Positions 32,837-42,306 of a DNA stretch of 64,000 bases are shown here, piece by piece. Every line of letters begins with the position of its first letter. Position 1 is the stretch's first letter. Position numbers and translations under genes: made by a program. Source of the stretch: Sphingobium sp. Z007 (GTDB taxonomy: Bacteria > Pseudomonadota > Alphaproteobacteria > Sphingomonadales > Sphingomonadaceae); assembly GCF_900013425.1 (NCBI RefSeq), contig NZ_FBXK01000001.1, positions 804,501 through 868,500 of the forward strand. Reading direction: 5' to 3'. The notes beneath the pieces were generated by a model, which was given only the letters and a program-made list of their open reading frames with translations, had not been told where the DNA came from and ran no database searches.

Positions 32837-34033
32837 ATGGCGACCCTTGCCCCCATGAACGAAAACCCCTGCGTTACGGCGCCCTATCGGATCGATGTCT
32901 CGCGCGGACGCATGAGCAGCCGCGTATCGTCCGAGTGGTTCTCCCGTCCCGACGATGAGAAATATCTCTCGCTGACCAATCTTTATGATGCCGTGCGCGG
33001 CCGCGCGGACCGTGCGACCACGCGTATCGTTGAAAGCCGGTCGATCCGGGTCGAGGCGAAAAGCGACAATCCAGAGCGGCTGATGCTGGTGGCGCCGGGC
33101 GATGATCGACCGCTTGCACCCACTAACTGGTCCTTTGGCCAGGTAGCAAGTCTCGTCGGTGCCCCGGCCTCTTATCTGCGGCAGCTGCCTGCCGCGCTTG
33201 CCGGCATCAACCTGCAGCATGGGTTGATCAACCACCGGGGCGAGCAGGTCAAACTGCTCCAGACCGAGAATGGTCGCACCGAATTGCGGGCGGCGACTGG
33301 GTCGGAATATGGCAGGATCTTCGACTGGGAACTGGTCCAGGCGGTGATGGCCTTTGCCGGCGATGGCGTCGGCGACACGCGCTGGAAGGTGCCCGGAACC
33401 ATCGATTGGGGCAGCATGACCTACAACCCTTATGTCGATATCACCAGGGAGACGACCACGCTCTACGCATCGGACCGGGACATTTTCCTGTTCCTCGTGG
33501 ATGACACGCACCCTATCGAAGCCGGCAAGCTCCCTAATGGCGATCCCGACCTTTATTTTCGAGGGTTCTACGCCTGGAACAGTGAGGTCGGCTCTAAAAC
33601 ACTCGGGATCGCGACCTTCTATCTGCGCGGCGTGTGCGCCAACCGGTGCCTGTGGGGTGTCGAGAATTTCGAGGAGGTCAATATCCGCCACTCGAAATTC
33701 GCCGCCGCCCGTTTCGCGCATCAGGCCGCGCCCGCGCTTGAGCATTTCGCAAACTCCTCGCCGTCGCATTTCATCTCCGGCATCAAGGCCGCTCGCGAGC
33801 GGATCGTCGCGCGCAAGGAGGAAGAGCGCGAACCCTTCCTGCGCAAACGCGGCTTTTCCAAGGCCGAGACGGCAAAGATCATCCAGACCGTGCTGGCCGA
33901 GGAAGGCCGTCCGCCGGAATCCATCTATGACTTCGTCCAGGGCATAACGGCGCTGGCGCGCGCGAAGCCGCATCAGGACAGCCGCCTCGATCTGGAAAAC
34001 AAGGCCAGAAAGCTGCTCGAACAGGCGCTTTGA
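32837..34033 (+). CDS. DUF932 family protein
   Basis: This 398-residue protein matches DUF932 plasmid/phage proteins: YLSLTNLYDAVRGRADRATTRIVESRSIRVEAKSD near the start, then TNWSFGQVASLVGAPASYLRQLPAAL, FAGDGVGDTRWKVPGT, and ATFYLRGVCANRCLWGVENFEEVNIRHSKFAAARF. The family is common on conjugative plasmids and phages and may concern anti-restriction, but no activity is firmly assigned. The ATG at 32837 has AAGGAGA nine bases upstream. Confidence 0.88.
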   Translation: MATLAPMNENPCVTAPYRIDVSRGRMSSRVSSEWFSRPDDEKYLSLTNLYDAVRGRADRATTRIVESRSIRVEAKSDNPERLMLVAPGDDRPLAPTNWSFGQVASLVGAPASYLRQLPAALAGINLQHGLINHRGEQVKLLQTENGRTELRAATGSEYGRIFDWELVQAVMAFAGDGVGDTRWKVPGTIDWGSMTYNPYVDITRETTTLYASDRDIFLFLVDDTHPIEAGKLPNGDPDLYFRGFYAWNSEVGSKTLGIATFYLRGVCANRCLWGVENFEEVNIRHSKFAAARFAHQAAPALEHFANSSPSHFISGIKAARERIVARKEEEREPFLRKRGFSKAETAKIIQTVLAEEGRPPESIYDFVQGITALARAKPHQDSRLDLENKARKLLEQAL

Positions 34034-34126
34034 GGCCCGACGCCGCCGCTCTCATGCCTTCTCCACCTCCCTCCTCGCCATCCCGGTCATTCGCCGGGGT
34101 GGCCATCGTCATGAAAGGATGCCGCC

Positions 34127-34339
34127 ATGCGCGCCCAATCGTCCCTTACCCTGCCGCAATTTATCGTCGACATCGCCTTCTTCAGCGGCGGCGAATACTA
34201 TGCCACCGAGACTTACACCGTTCCTGCATCCACCTGGTTTGCTGCGGAGCAACAGGCGCTGCAGATGTCGGTAAACAGCGTCTATGACGATGCGCGCATT
34301 CCTGACCTCAGCCGAACCGCCACTGTCCGCACGGCCTGA
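34127..34339 (+). CDS. small hypothetical protein
   Basis: This 70-residue protein (MRAQSSLTLPQFIVDIAFFSGGEYYATETYTVPASTW and onward) has a GAAAGGA site before the ATG. The sequence looks beta-rich. It lies between the DUF932 gene and the gene at 34460, in the same direction, and is likely cotranscribed. Function unknown. Confidence 0.55.
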   Translation: MRAQSSLTLPQFIVDIAFFSGGEYYATETYTVPASTWFAAEQQALQMSVNSVYDDARIPDLSRTATVRTA

Positions 34340-34459
34340 TCATGCTCTGCGATCAATCTCGATGACAGAACTTCCGAGCCGGAATCCTGGGACGGGTGTG
34401 CCGATCCAGCCGCTGTCCGAACCGTGGGCGCTGTGCCACCTCCTCCTGGAGCCATCTCC

Positions 34460-35416
34460 ATGACCCGCTACACATTATCCCATCTCGAAACCGCTGCTTG
34501 TCTTTGGGAAGCCGTCCTAGAACTGCGCGATCGTGCTGCGACCACTCCCGATGCAAGCAGTCTAGCGCTTGCCTTGCGCACATGCTTCGATACGCTCGGT
34601 ACAGCGGCGCTGCGTCTGATCGTGGCAGGCTGGGTCGATGCGGTCGAGGCTGCATGGCGCACTGTCGACGGCGAATATCCGTTGTCGTTCGATTGGGATT
34701 TCGTGCCCCGTTGGATTGCCGACACGATCGACTGGTCAGATCCGCGCCGTCCGGTCATTCGCGCAACTGCGCCCGTTCGGTACGTCAGATCGACGTCGTT
34801 TCCACCTATAGGATATGACGCACCCCGCCAAACCGCGATCGGGACCAGCCATGAGGACCATCCGGCGATAGAGGTCCACACTGCCGTGATTGAACATCGG
34901 CATGGAATGAATATCCACGTCGCAGTCGATGCGATGGCTCTCGACGTGGAAATCGCTGCTTATTGCCGTGAATATTGGAGCGAGATCGACGACGCGCGCG
35001 ACCCGAACGCTCTGTCCGACACCGAAGCTATATCAAGCTATTTCGAATGTCATCCGTCGGAAAGCTGCACGAAGGATCGCATGCGTATTGCGCCCGTCGC
35101 ACACCCGTATCCCCTTGCTGCCGGATCGATCGAGCAAGGCCGCTATTGTGTATTATCGACCGCCCATCTGACGGTTCATACCGCCTCATGCCTCGATAAA
35201 TGGGCGTCCTGGCCGCCCAGTGATCGACCGATCGACATCGCGGCTTCGGTCTATGGCTGGTTCGTGCCGACGCGCGCCATTGATGATGACCGCCGTGCGC
35301 AATTGCCGCAGGATCTACTGCGGCTCATCGCCTTCGGCCGCGCGCACGGCTTCCAGTTCCTGCTCTTCGACTGTGACGGCAGTGACGTCGACGGACTGCC
35401 GCTCCACCATTGGTAG
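34460..35416 (+). CDS. hypothetical protein
   Basis: This 318-residue acidic, tryptophan-rich protein is not recognised. Its start MTRYTLSHLETAACLWEAVLELRDRAATTPDASSLALALRTCFDTLGTAALRLIV suggests a helical domain. The C-terminal part (DIAASVYGWFVPTRAIDDDRRAQLPQDLLRLIAFGRAHGFQFLLFDCDGSDVDGLPLHHW) has a conserved-looking LLFDCDG stretch. That C-terminal style resembles the protein at 38904, which ends a similar block, suggesting a shared domain. GGAG precedes the ATG. Confidence 0.62.
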   Translation: MTRYTLSHLETAACLWEAVLELRDRAATTPDASSLALALRTCFDTLGTAALRLIVAGWVDAVEAAWRTVDGEYPLSFDWDFVPRWIADTIDWSDPRRPVIRATAPVRYVRSTSFPPIGYDAPRQTAIGTSHEDHPAIEVHTAVIEHRHGMNIHVAVDAMALDVEIAAYCREYWSEIDDARDPNALSDTEAISSYFECHPSESCTKDRMRIAPVAHPYPLAAGSIEQGRYCVLSTAHLTVHTASCLDKWASWPPSDRPIDIAASVYGWFVPTRAIDDDRRAQLPQDLLRLIAFGRAHGFQFLLFDCDGSDVDGLPLHHW

Positions 35417-35454
35417 GGAGGTTTCCAATCTGGCCGCCCCGGCATTCTCCGCGA

Positions 35455-36852
35455 TTATCCGAATTTCCCCGCGACCTGATTCCAGAAGCCGATCTTGCGT
35501 CCATGCACCTTGCGAAGATCGGCCAGCCAGTCATCATGCGGTACGACATCGACATCGCCTGCGATACGGTCGGCCAAATCCGTCGCGGCTGCAAAGTCCC
35601 GCGCGGCATAGGGGTAGTATTTCGAACTCGCCCGGTCGAGCACGCCAGTCACCAGTCGGCGATATAGCAAGGTGGCCCCGCCCGGATCGGCCTGAGACAA
35701 AGCCTCGGCGGCAGGACGCAGAGTGTCATAGCTCCGGGCTTCCAGCTCTTCGAACCGCTCCCTGGTCAGCTTCCCAGCGCGTTTGAGATCAGGCCAGGCG
35801 ATGAGGAGCGCCAGTGCCGATGTCGCTCGATCATAGGTCATGGCCTGATCGAGAGCCTGCCTTTCCGCAGCGACATCCTCGAAATCAGGCAAAGCCCTGA
35901 GCCATTCGCGTAGCGCCTGAGCGTCGAGCCAGCGGTCGAAGATCGCCTTGCGCTGCGCCTGCACATCGTCCCTGCGGCCCAGCGCCTCAAAGGCGCGTAA
36001 TTTGAGATCGGCGAGTTCGCGCTCATTATGGCAGCGCTCAACCGGAGCGTCGATCCAGTCGAGAGCTTCTGCCGCACGATCCTGCGCGATCAGGCGGGCG
36101 GCAACCTGCGCATTGAGCAGCGTATTACGCCGTTCAGGATCGACTGTCGCAATATAGGCGTCCACATCGCCGTCGAGGTCGGCGAGCTTGGGCAACAGCC
36201 AGCCGACCTTATAATCGAATTGCCGTCGCTCCGGGCCGGTCAGCCCCGCCTGCCGCTCCAGCAGCATCCGTCGCAAGGCTGCGCGGCCTGTCTGTCCCAG
36301 AGCCGGGGAGGCTGCGTCCGGCAGGTCGTCGAACACGCCATAGCCATCCCCTTCGATCAGCGTTAAAATATCCCCGGCGAGCTGCTCGACATCGGGTACA
36401 TCGGCTCGGGCCCACAGCCCGCCCAGATCTTCGCCGCCTTGCCGGAACACCGTGCCCAGCGAACCGCTGCTGTCGTCTGACCTTTCGAACACCGGTTCGG
36501 CAAGGCTCAGCAGCAGCTTCATGCAATCGACCGCCTGGCTCAGCGAGGTTTGGGCCAGTGGTCCTAATATGGTTTCCCGCAACTGGTCGAGTTCGCGCGC
36601 GAGCGGACCTACCTTGTCCCATTCGACGAACCCGCGCGAACGCCGAATGGTCTTCAGCCGCTTGTCGATTTCGTGGGCCAGGGCCCCGCTATCGTCCTTC
36701 GCCGCCAGCTCCATGCGGATCGCGCGGGCGAATATGGCGTCACGCTCCGCCTGGGCCAGGACAAGCCGGGCAAGGCGCGCGGGTCCCAGCGCTTGGAGCG
36801 CATCGAGCGTCACCCTGCCCGTGCCGCGTTTACCACTGCCAGAGGTCGCCAT
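35455..36852 (-). CDS. DUF6880-like helical repeat protein
   Basis: This 465-residue protein appears built of helical hairpins, for example LIEGDGYGVFDDLPDAASPALGQTGRAALRRMLLERQAGLTGPERRQFDYKVGWLLPKLADLDGDVDAYIATVDPERRNTLLNAQVAARLIAQDRAAEALDWIDAP. It matches the DUF6880 type seen in proteobacterial accessory regions. An interaction scaffold is plausible; no catalytic motif is visible. It is translationally coupled to the small gene upstream, its ATG sharing one base with that stop. Confidence 0.72.
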   Translation of the reverse strand: MATSGSGKRGTGRVTLDALQALGPARLARLVLAQAERDAIFARAIRMELAAKDDSGALAHEIDKRLKTIRRSRGFVEWDKVGPLARELDQLRETILGPLAQTSLSQAVDCMKLLLSLAEPVFERSDDSSGSLGTVFRQGGEDLGGLWARADVPDVEQLAGDILTLIEGDGYGVFDDLPDAASPALGQTGRAALRRMLLERQAGLTGPERRQFDYKVGWLLPKLADLDGDVDAYIATVDPERRNTLLNAQVAARLIAQDRAAEALDWIDAPVERCHNERELADLKLRAFEALGRRDDVQAQRKAIFDRWLDAQALREWLRALPDFEDVAAERQALDQAMTYDRATSALALLIAWPDLKRAGKLTRERFEELEARSYDTLRPAAEALSQADPGGATLLYRRLVTGVLDRASSKYYPYAARDFAAATDLADRIAGDVDVVPHDDWLADLRKVHGRKIGFWNQVAGKFG

Positions 36853-37028
36853 CAGATGTCTTCACCTCCCGACCGTCCTGTCCCCTTGACCAGCGCAAGC
36901 AGCATGGCGTGCAGCGCCTCTTCCGCGCGCTCACGCCGCGCCGGGTCGGCGGCGGAAATGTCCCGCCGCATCCAGTCCGGCAGGCGGCGCAGAAAGTCGG
37001 TGAGTTGCGAATCCAGATCCTGAGGCAT
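36852..37028 (-). CDS. small hypothetical protein
   Basis: This 58-residue protein (MPQDLDSQLTDFLRRLPDWMRRDISAADPARRERAEEAL and onward) is charged and helical. It is likely the first gene of a two-gene operon with the DUF6880-like gene, since its stop shares one base with the next ATG. An AGGACAAGGA site precedes the ATG at 37026-37028. The larger open frame to 37172 overlaps the divergent GHKL leader and is less likely. Confidence 0.58.
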   Translation of the reverse strand: MPQDLDSQLTDFLRRLPDWMRRDISAADPARRERAEEALHAMLLALVKGTGRSGGEDI

Positions 37029-37113
37029 TCCTTGTCCTTCGCAGTCCGGGACCGCTGCCGCAATATCGGATGCACAGTGCCATCCGCGGGCGGCATGGCC
37101 CTCGAAGACAAAC

Positions 37114-37138
37114 GGAGGGAAGGAAGAGGGGAGGGGTG
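37114..37138 (+). repeat. purine-rich leader element, copy 5
   Basis: GGAGGGAAGGAAGAGGGGAG followed by GGGTG forms an almost pure G/A run starting 57 bases before the GHKL ATPase start at 37171. It is very similar to the copy at 20441. Confidence 0.55.
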
Positions 37139-37170
37139 ATGGGTTCCAGTCCGGAACCAGGGAGACCGTC

Positions 37171-38838
37171 ATGCCCCTTCCCGCAACGATCCATAGCGCC
37201 GTCAGCCCGGACGCGATCCGCCGCGCTTCACGCCTTTTTTCAGGCGATAGCCGGGACTGCCTTCATGAGATGTTCCAGAATGCCAGACGCGCCGGCGCCA
37301 CCTGCATCGCGGTCGATCTGACCGAACAGGAAGGCCGATCCCTTCTGCACATCCGGGATGATGGCTGCGGCATCGACGATCCAGCCGCCCTGCTGATGTT
37401 GGGACATTCAGGCTGGGGCGATGACATTGCCCGCAGCGAAGACCCGGCCGGCATGGGCATGTTCAGCCTGGCCGGCCGCGCGGTCGACATCCAGTCCTTC
37501 TCCCCCTCTGCGGGCGCGGCCTGGAAAGTCGAGATTCCGGCAGACGCATGGGACAGCGGCGCACCGCTGGCCCTTGGGCAGGGAATGATCGATCAGGGCA
37601 CGCTGATCTCGATCGAAATGCCGGACGAATGGATACATGGCCTGCACGCCGCCGTTGCCGATGCCGCCCGCCATTTTCCCATACCGATTATGTTGAACGG
37701 CGCGATGCTGCTCCGAGAAGACTTTCTCAAGGACGCCATGTTTGTCGAAAACGCCTGCGGCTGCCGTATCGGTGTCTATGACCGGGATCCTGATTGGCCA
37801 AGAGACCAACGCATCAATTTTCACGGGCACCGCGTCAAATGCGCCTTGCCGACGGTTCGGGAAGAAAAAGACAATGGCAGTCTCTGGACGGTCCGGATCG
37901 ATATTATGGATGCGCCGGAAATTCATATGGTTCTGCCGGCGCGCAAGGAGGTTATCGACAACGCGGCATTGAAGGCCCTTCGCGACGCTGCCGAGCAGAT
38001 CCTGTACAAGGCCATCGCGACCCGACCGGACCATCGGCTGCCCTTTACTGCCTGGCAGCGGGCGTGCGAGCTGAGCGTCACGCTGCCGCAGGCGCGCTCA
38101 GGGCTGGCGATCTGGCGGCCGCAGACCGCCGACGACTGTCATGGGCGCAGCAGCCGCATGATCGCTCCTGAAGGCGCAATGCTGATCGTGCCGGCGCTGG
38201 AGTCCGATATCGCGCAGGCGCTTGCGCTGGCGCGGGGCAAACCGCCCATTGAGGATGTGCAACTCGTCGAGGCGGAAGACGCGCTGCAAGGCTACGCCTG
38301 GTATGATGATCTCCCGGTCATCCGGGATATTTCACTGCGCATCGACCGGGAAGGCTCCGTGCATCGCTATGACGACGACATGTGTCTCCCCGCCGATTTC
38401 GCTTGTGGCCTGGTCGACCGGATCGTCATCGAGCTGACGGTTTGTGAAACCGGTCGCACGGACGCGCCACGCAGCGTCCATTCCATCGAAATCCCGGCGC
38501 TCGTCTGCCGCAATGGCGGTTGGGATATTGCGGAGGCCATAATCCTGGCCACGCGCGATGATGGTATCACCCCGGACAGACTGAGCCGCATGATCTATGC
38601 GACGTTCTTCTGTGGGGCTGATGATGGCGACTGCGACAGCTGGGACACCCAGTCGCGATCCTTCGAACGCGAGGCGCGGCAGCACGCTACGCATATCCTC
38701 CTTGGGGAGGACGCTGCCACCCTCGAAGCCATCAACATGAGCGCATGGGATAATCTGAGCTGGCTGATCCCGCTCGATCGCAAGATCGTTATTCACGCCG
38801 AGCGCGGTGCCATCACGGTCGATTTCTTGCCGAATTGA
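37171..38838 (+). CDS. GHKL (HSP90-like) ATPase-domain protein
   Basis: This 555-residue protein has a GHKL ATP-binding domain in the first 130 residues: LHEMFQNARRAGATCIAVDL (N box with the catalytic Glu and ligand Asn), LLHIRDDGCGIDDPAALLMLG (G1 box) and PAGMGMFSLAGRAVDI (G2 box). No histidine kinase dimerisation or receiver domain follows; the other 400 residues are unassigned and include VLPARKEVIDNAALKALRDAAEQIL. It resembles MORC- or HSP90-like accessory ATPases of mobile elements and defence islands. An AGGGAGA site precedes the ATG. It heads a plus-strand series. Confidence 0.8.
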   Translation: MPLPATIHSAVSPDAIRRASRLFSGDSRDCLHEMFQNARRAGATCIAVDLTEQEGRSLLHIRDDGCGIDDPAALLMLGHSGWGDDIARSEDPAGMGMFSLAGRAVDIQSFSPSAGAAWKVEIPADAWDSGAPLALGQGMIDQGTLISIEMPDEWIHGLHAAVADAARHFPIPIMLNGAMLLREDFLKDAMFVENACGCRIGVYDRDPDWPRDQRINFHGHRVKCALPTVREEKDNGSLWTVRIDIMDAPEIHMVLPARKEVIDNAALKALRDAAEQILYKAIATRPDHRLPFTAWQRACELSVTLPQARSGLAIWRPQTADDCHGRSSRMIAPEGAMLIVPALESDIAQALALARGKPPIEDVQLVEAEDALQGYAWYDDLPVIRDISLRIDREGSVHRYDDDMCLPADFACGLVDRIVIELTVCETGRTDAPRSVHSIEIPALVCRNGGWDIAEAIILATRDDGITPDRLSRMIYATFFCGADDGDCDSWDTQSRSFEREARQHATHILLGEDAATLEAINMSAWDNLSWLIPLDRKIVIHAERGAITVDFLPN

Positions 38839-38903
38839 AAGGGCGCCCGAGTTTGCTCGCCGCGCCTGTCGCCCCTGTCCCAACCCAATCAAGGAGACCG
38901 GCC

Positions 38904-39446
38904 ATGCGCCGCTTCCCCGTCTGCGCCTGTTCGACAGCGCATCTTCCCCGCGCCGAGAATGACGCCATCGACCGGCTGATCCAGTACGCGCCGCGAAGGA
39001 GCGGCCGGATCATCGTCGATCATCCGATCTTGTCGATCGAGGCCCACCAATATGGCTTCTGGGTCCATCTTGGCTTCATCGATGACTGGCCAGAGCGTCC
39101 CGATGGGCTTTCGCCCCAATTCTGGGCTTTGCTGTCGGACGCCCGCAAGGCAGGCGCGAATTGGCTGAGCTTCGACCGTGATGAACCGCCTTCCGATCGG
39201 TTCCCGGTCTTCGCGGCCGGGCAGGGGGAGGCAACGGGCGACGCCGGGAAATCGGTCAATGCCGCAAACCCCGCTGCCAGGATCACGATCCGCTGTTCTG
39301 CATGTGGCAGCGCCGAGGTGATGCGCGATGCCTGGGCGCGCTGGGACGATGATGCCCAGGACTGGGCGCTTGGCGCTGTCTTCGACGCAGCTTTTTGCGA
39401 GGCCTGTGAAAAGGACGCCACGCTGTCCGAACAGTCGATCGAGTGA
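38904..39446 (+). CDS. hypothetical protein with zinc-ribbon-like cysteines
   Basis: This 180-residue protein has a C-terminal four-cysteine pattern: TIRCSACGSAEVMRDAWARWDDDAQDWALGAVFDAAFCEACEKDATL, giving C-x2-C...C-x2-C, likely a zinc ribbon. The N-terminal part contains ISIEAHQYGFWVHLGFIDDWPERPDGLSPQFWALLSDARKAGANWLSFDRDEPPSDRFPVF, whose end resembles that of the gene at 34460. AAGGAGA precedes the ATG at 38904. Function unknown; operon position between two ATPases. Confidence 0.68.
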   Translation: MRRFPVCACSTAHLPRAENDAIDRLIQYAPRRSGRIIVDHPILSIEAHQYGFWVHLGFIDDWPERPDGLSPQFWALLSDARKAGANWLSFDRDEPPSDRFPVFAAGQGEATGDAGKSVNAANPAARITIRCSACGSAEVMRDAWARWDDDAQDWALGAVFDAAFCEACEKDATLSEQSIE

Positions 39447-39561
39447 TCGCAGCACAAGCATCCCTGATCGCCAGGCCGCCAGCCATTTATCGCCTCAAGC
39501 CCATTCCCTCGACCAGCATCTCCGGCCGCTCTGCGCGACGCCGGGTGAAGAAGGACATCAG

Positions 39562-40764
39562 ATGACCATCGCCAACCATGATTTCACCCGTGACACGAAA
39601 GTCCCGCTCGGCCGCTCTTCGACGGGTCCGCTCGAACTGGATCTCGGCAAGCTGATGTCGGGGCGCTGTCTGATTCAGGGATCTTCGGGCGCGGGCAAAA
39701 GCCAGACGCTGCGCCGGATCATCGAAGAAGCCTTCGACTATCTCACGACCATCATCATAGACCCGGAAGGCGAGTTCGCCAACCTTGCTACCCATATCGG
39801 CGCAACGACGGTCATCGCACGCGAATATGCCAATGATGGTCTCACAGCGCTCGCGCTGCGAACGCGGCAGCATCGTATCGCCCTCCATCTCGACCTTACC
39901 GATCTGGAGCCCGATCATCGCATCGAGAAAGCGGCGGCCTTCTTTGCGGGCCTGCTTTCGACGCCGCGCGAACATTGGGCTCACACCGTGCTGGTATGTA
40001 TCGACGAGGCGCATCTGCTCGCGCCACATATGGCAGCCTCGGCCCGCGACGCGGAGACCCGCCGTCTGGGCGTCGCCACCTTGACGGATATGTGCGCGCG
40101 GGGTCGCAAGCGCGGCATTGGCACGATAATCGCGACCCAGCGTCTCGCCAAGCTCGCAAGTTCGGTGGTTTCCGAACTGCACAATCATCTGATCGGCCTC
40201 AATGTCTTTGATCGCGACGTGGCACGTGCTGCCGATCTTCTCGGGTTCGGCAGCGATCAGGCGGCGCTGTTGCGCCAGCTTCCGCCCGGCGAATTCTTCG
40301 CCTTTGGCCCCGCGCTCGCGGCAACGCCGGTGCTGGCGAAGATCGATACCACGATCACTCCCCATATCGGGCGAACGCCAGATCTCGTCGCTGCCGCCGA
40401 TCTTGATGCCGATGAGAGCCGAACCCTGCTTGATCTTGACGCCCTGCGCGAGGTCATGCCGACAAAGGGCGATCGGGTGACCATGCGAGGCCAACGTGCG
40501 CTCGACGCCTTCCTCCTCGATCCCGCCGCCCCCGCCGCAGCCCGCATTGTCGGCGCGCTGGGCAGCATAGCGCCCAACGCCACCACGGCGGACGATCTGG
40601 TGCGGCACCTTGCCCTGCCTGCGAACGATATCGATGCCGGGCTCGACCTGCTCGCCGCGATCGGTGCGTCCGACACCATGCCGCGCGGCGATACGCGGAT
40701 CGCGCGGCTGTCTGCCCGGTTGCGCCTGCGTGTCGTCGATACGCCCGTTATCGGCCTGGTCTGA
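39562..40764 (+). CDS. HerA-like (DUF87) ATPase
   Basis: This 400-residue P-loop ATPase has Walker A in CLIQGSSGAGKSQTLRRII (residues 36-54), TIIIDPEGEF, Walker B in HTVLVCIDEAHLLAP (about 142-156), and RGRKRGIGTIIATQRLAKLASSVVSELHNHLIGLNVFDRDVARAADLLGF, a classic HerA/VirB4-type sensor region. HerA proteins are hexameric DNA translocases. Here it lacks a NurA partner and lies three genes after a GHKL ATPase and next to a SANT-repeat protein. An AAGGA site is present before the ATG. Confidence 0.83.
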   Translation: MTIANHDFTRDTKVPLGRSSTGPLELDLGKLMSGRCLIQGSSGAGKSQTLRRIIEEAFDYLTTIIIDPEGEFANLATHIGATTVIAREYANDGLTALALRTRQHRIALHLDLTDLEPDHRIEKAAAFFAGLLSTPREHWAHTVLVCIDEAHLLAPHMAASARDAETRRLGVATLTDMCARGRKRGIGTIIATQRLAKLASSVVSELHNHLIGLNVFDRDVARAADLLGFGSDQAALLRQLPPGEFFAFGPALAATPVLAKIDTTITPHIGRTPDLVAAADLDADESRTLLDLDALREVMPTKGDRVTMRGQRALDAFLLDPAAPAAARIVGALGSIAPNATTADDLVRHLALPANDIDAGLDLLAAIGASDTMPRGDTRIARLSARLRLRVVDTPVIGLV

Positions 40765-40776
40765 ACGGAGAGTGCC

Positions 40777-42075
40777 ATGAAAGAGACAAGCTTCGATCTC
40801 GACGCTGAAATCGTCGAACTCATCCCGTTCGTCCCTGACCAGCAAACGGGTACAACCGCGCCACTTGCCGAACTGGCTTTCCGTGCCGACGCATGGCTCC
40901 CCGATGAAACGCTGCGTTTGCGCGCCGCCTTCGCCGATGACTGCACGCTAGAGGAGATTGCCACAATGCTGGGCCGATCGCGTGCCAGCATCGCCACGCG
41001 TATCTATGATCTTGGCCTGCGCCGAAACTCGCGGCGATCCTGGATCGCGTGGGAGGATGAGGAACTGGCGCGCTGCTATATGCACGAACCAACCGCGACA
41101 CTGGCTGCCCGCCTAGGCCGCGCTGTGAGCGCCCTCTATGCCCGTGCGCAACTGCTCGGACTCTCAGAACCGGGATCGCCGCCCTATAGCGGTTGGGAAG
41201 ATGCACAGCTTCGCGCCGGGTACGCCAAGGGTGTTCCCGTCGCCCAGATTGCCAGCCTCATCGGCCGTCCCTTCGCTGGCGTCATCTCCCGCGCTTCGGC
41301 GCTGGGTCTGCGCCATGCCTGCCAGCCGGACGACTGGAGCGACGCGGAAATGGCTCGCGCACTCGCACTCGCGGCCACCGGCGCGCGCTATGTCGCCATC
41401 GCGCAGGCGCTTGCCGCCGAAGGTTTTCCGACCCGGAACAGTCGCAGCCTTGGCCAACGCCTTCGCAAACTGGGTTACGGCAGAGGGTGGGGCAGGCCGT
41501 GGATCATCGAGGAAGACGAGCTGCTGCGCCACGCCTACGCTACCGGGGCGAGCCTTACGCCCCTGCGGGAGCGGCTTGGCCGCAGCCCGCATTCCATCCG
41601 CTGGCGTGCAGAGGCGCTTGGCTTGCGCGGCACGCATGTCCGCCGCGACGGGTTTCGGCAGGGACCTGTCTGGACGGCCGGGGAAGAAGCTCGGTTGCGA
41701 GCGGATTATGGCAAGGTACCGACACGGGACATTGCCAAAGACCTTGGTCGCGGCGTGCGCGCTGTCCTTTATCATGCCAACCGCCTGGGGCTGGTGCATG
41801 GCTTCATGCGCGCATTCAGCGCGCATGAGGACCGGGCGATCCGCAATGCCTGGACCCATGGCGTCTCGATGGTCGATGTCGCCCAGGCGCTTGGCCGCGA
41901 TCCCGCCGTCATCGGTAAGCATGCCGCGCGTATCGGTTGCCGGTTCAACGATCCGGCCAGGCCGTCCCGAGGCCCCAGGACCCGGCGGGCAAATCGCACA
42001 CCCGTCACGCTCCAAAGTCTTCTTGCACTTAACGCCGCTGCGGCGGTCGATGTCGACCGGTCAATCGCTGCCTGA
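40777..42075 (+). CDS. seven-repeat SANT/Myb-like DNA-binding protein
   Basis: The 432-residue protein contains about seven tandem helix-turn-helix units of 43-50 residues, each with an aromatic start, an E/D-E/D-x-x-L helix and a G-R-S/D-x-x-x-I-x-x-R-x-x-x-L-G-L recognition helix. Examples are WEDEELARCYMHEPTATLAARLGR, EEDELLRHAYATGASLTPLRERLGR and EDRAIRNAWTHGVSMVDVAQALGR. Single repeats of this sort occur in GcrA-like and SANT proteins; seven in one chain suggests binding to a long or repeated DNA site. It starts 12 bases after the HerA stop, with CGGAGAG before the ATG. Confidence 0.78.
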   Translation: MKETSFDLDAEIVELIPFVPDQQTGTTAPLAELAFRADAWLPDETLRLRAAFADDCTLEEIATMLGRSRASIATRIYDLGLRRNSRRSWIAWEDEELARCYMHEPTATLAARLGRAVSALYARAQLLGLSEPGSPPYSGWEDAQLRAGYAKGVPVAQIASLIGRPFAGVISRASALGLRHACQPDDWSDAEMARALALAATGARYVAIAQALAAEGFPTRNSRSLGQRLRKLGYGRGWGRPWIIEEDELLRHAYATGASLTPLRERLGRSPHSIRWRAEALGLRGTHVRRDGFRQGPVWTAGEEARLRADYGKVPTRDIAKDLGRGVRAVLYHANRLGLVHGFMRAFSAHEDRAIRNAWTHGVSMVDVAQALGRDPAVIGKHAARIGCRFNDPARPSRGPRTRRANRTPVTLQSLLALNAAAAVDVDRSIAA

Positions 42076-42096
42076 ATCTATTCCTGCATGGAGGCC

Positions 42097-42306
42097 ATGA
42101 TGCCCTCGTCCGATCTGCCCGCCCGGTTGTCACTTTGCCGGCACCGCTTATGCTCATTCGATCACGCCTATAAAATCGCCCTCAACCTCCGGCGGGACAC
42201 GGGTATCCCGCATTATGTCATTCGCGGGATCGTGCCCCTTCAGGCCTATCGGGTAACGACAAGGCCGCCGGTGTGGCCGGACCGCTGGCTGGCGATGGCC
42301 GCATGA
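42097..42306 (+). CDS. small hypothetical protein
   Basis: This 69-residue protein starts MMPSSDLPARLSLCRHRLCSFDHAYKIALNLRRDTGIPHYVIR, preceded by GGAGG. The DHAYKIALNLRRDTG stretch fits a short helical domain. Its stop overlaps the ATG of the following PAPS-reductase-like gene, indicating coupled translation. Function unknown. Confidence 0.6.
   Translation: MMPSSDLPARLSLCRHRLCSFDHAYKIALNLRRDTGIPHYVIRGIVPLQAYRVTTRPPVWPDRWLAMAA

Noticed and set aside
32654..33973. Long minus-strand open frame continuing from the 90-residue antitoxin
   Set aside because: It is the exact complement of the well-supported DUF932 gene; the antitoxin has its own strong ribosome site at 32653.
39487..40845. 452-residue minus-strand open frame
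   Set aside because: Antisense to the HerA ATPase, whose Walker motifs are clear.
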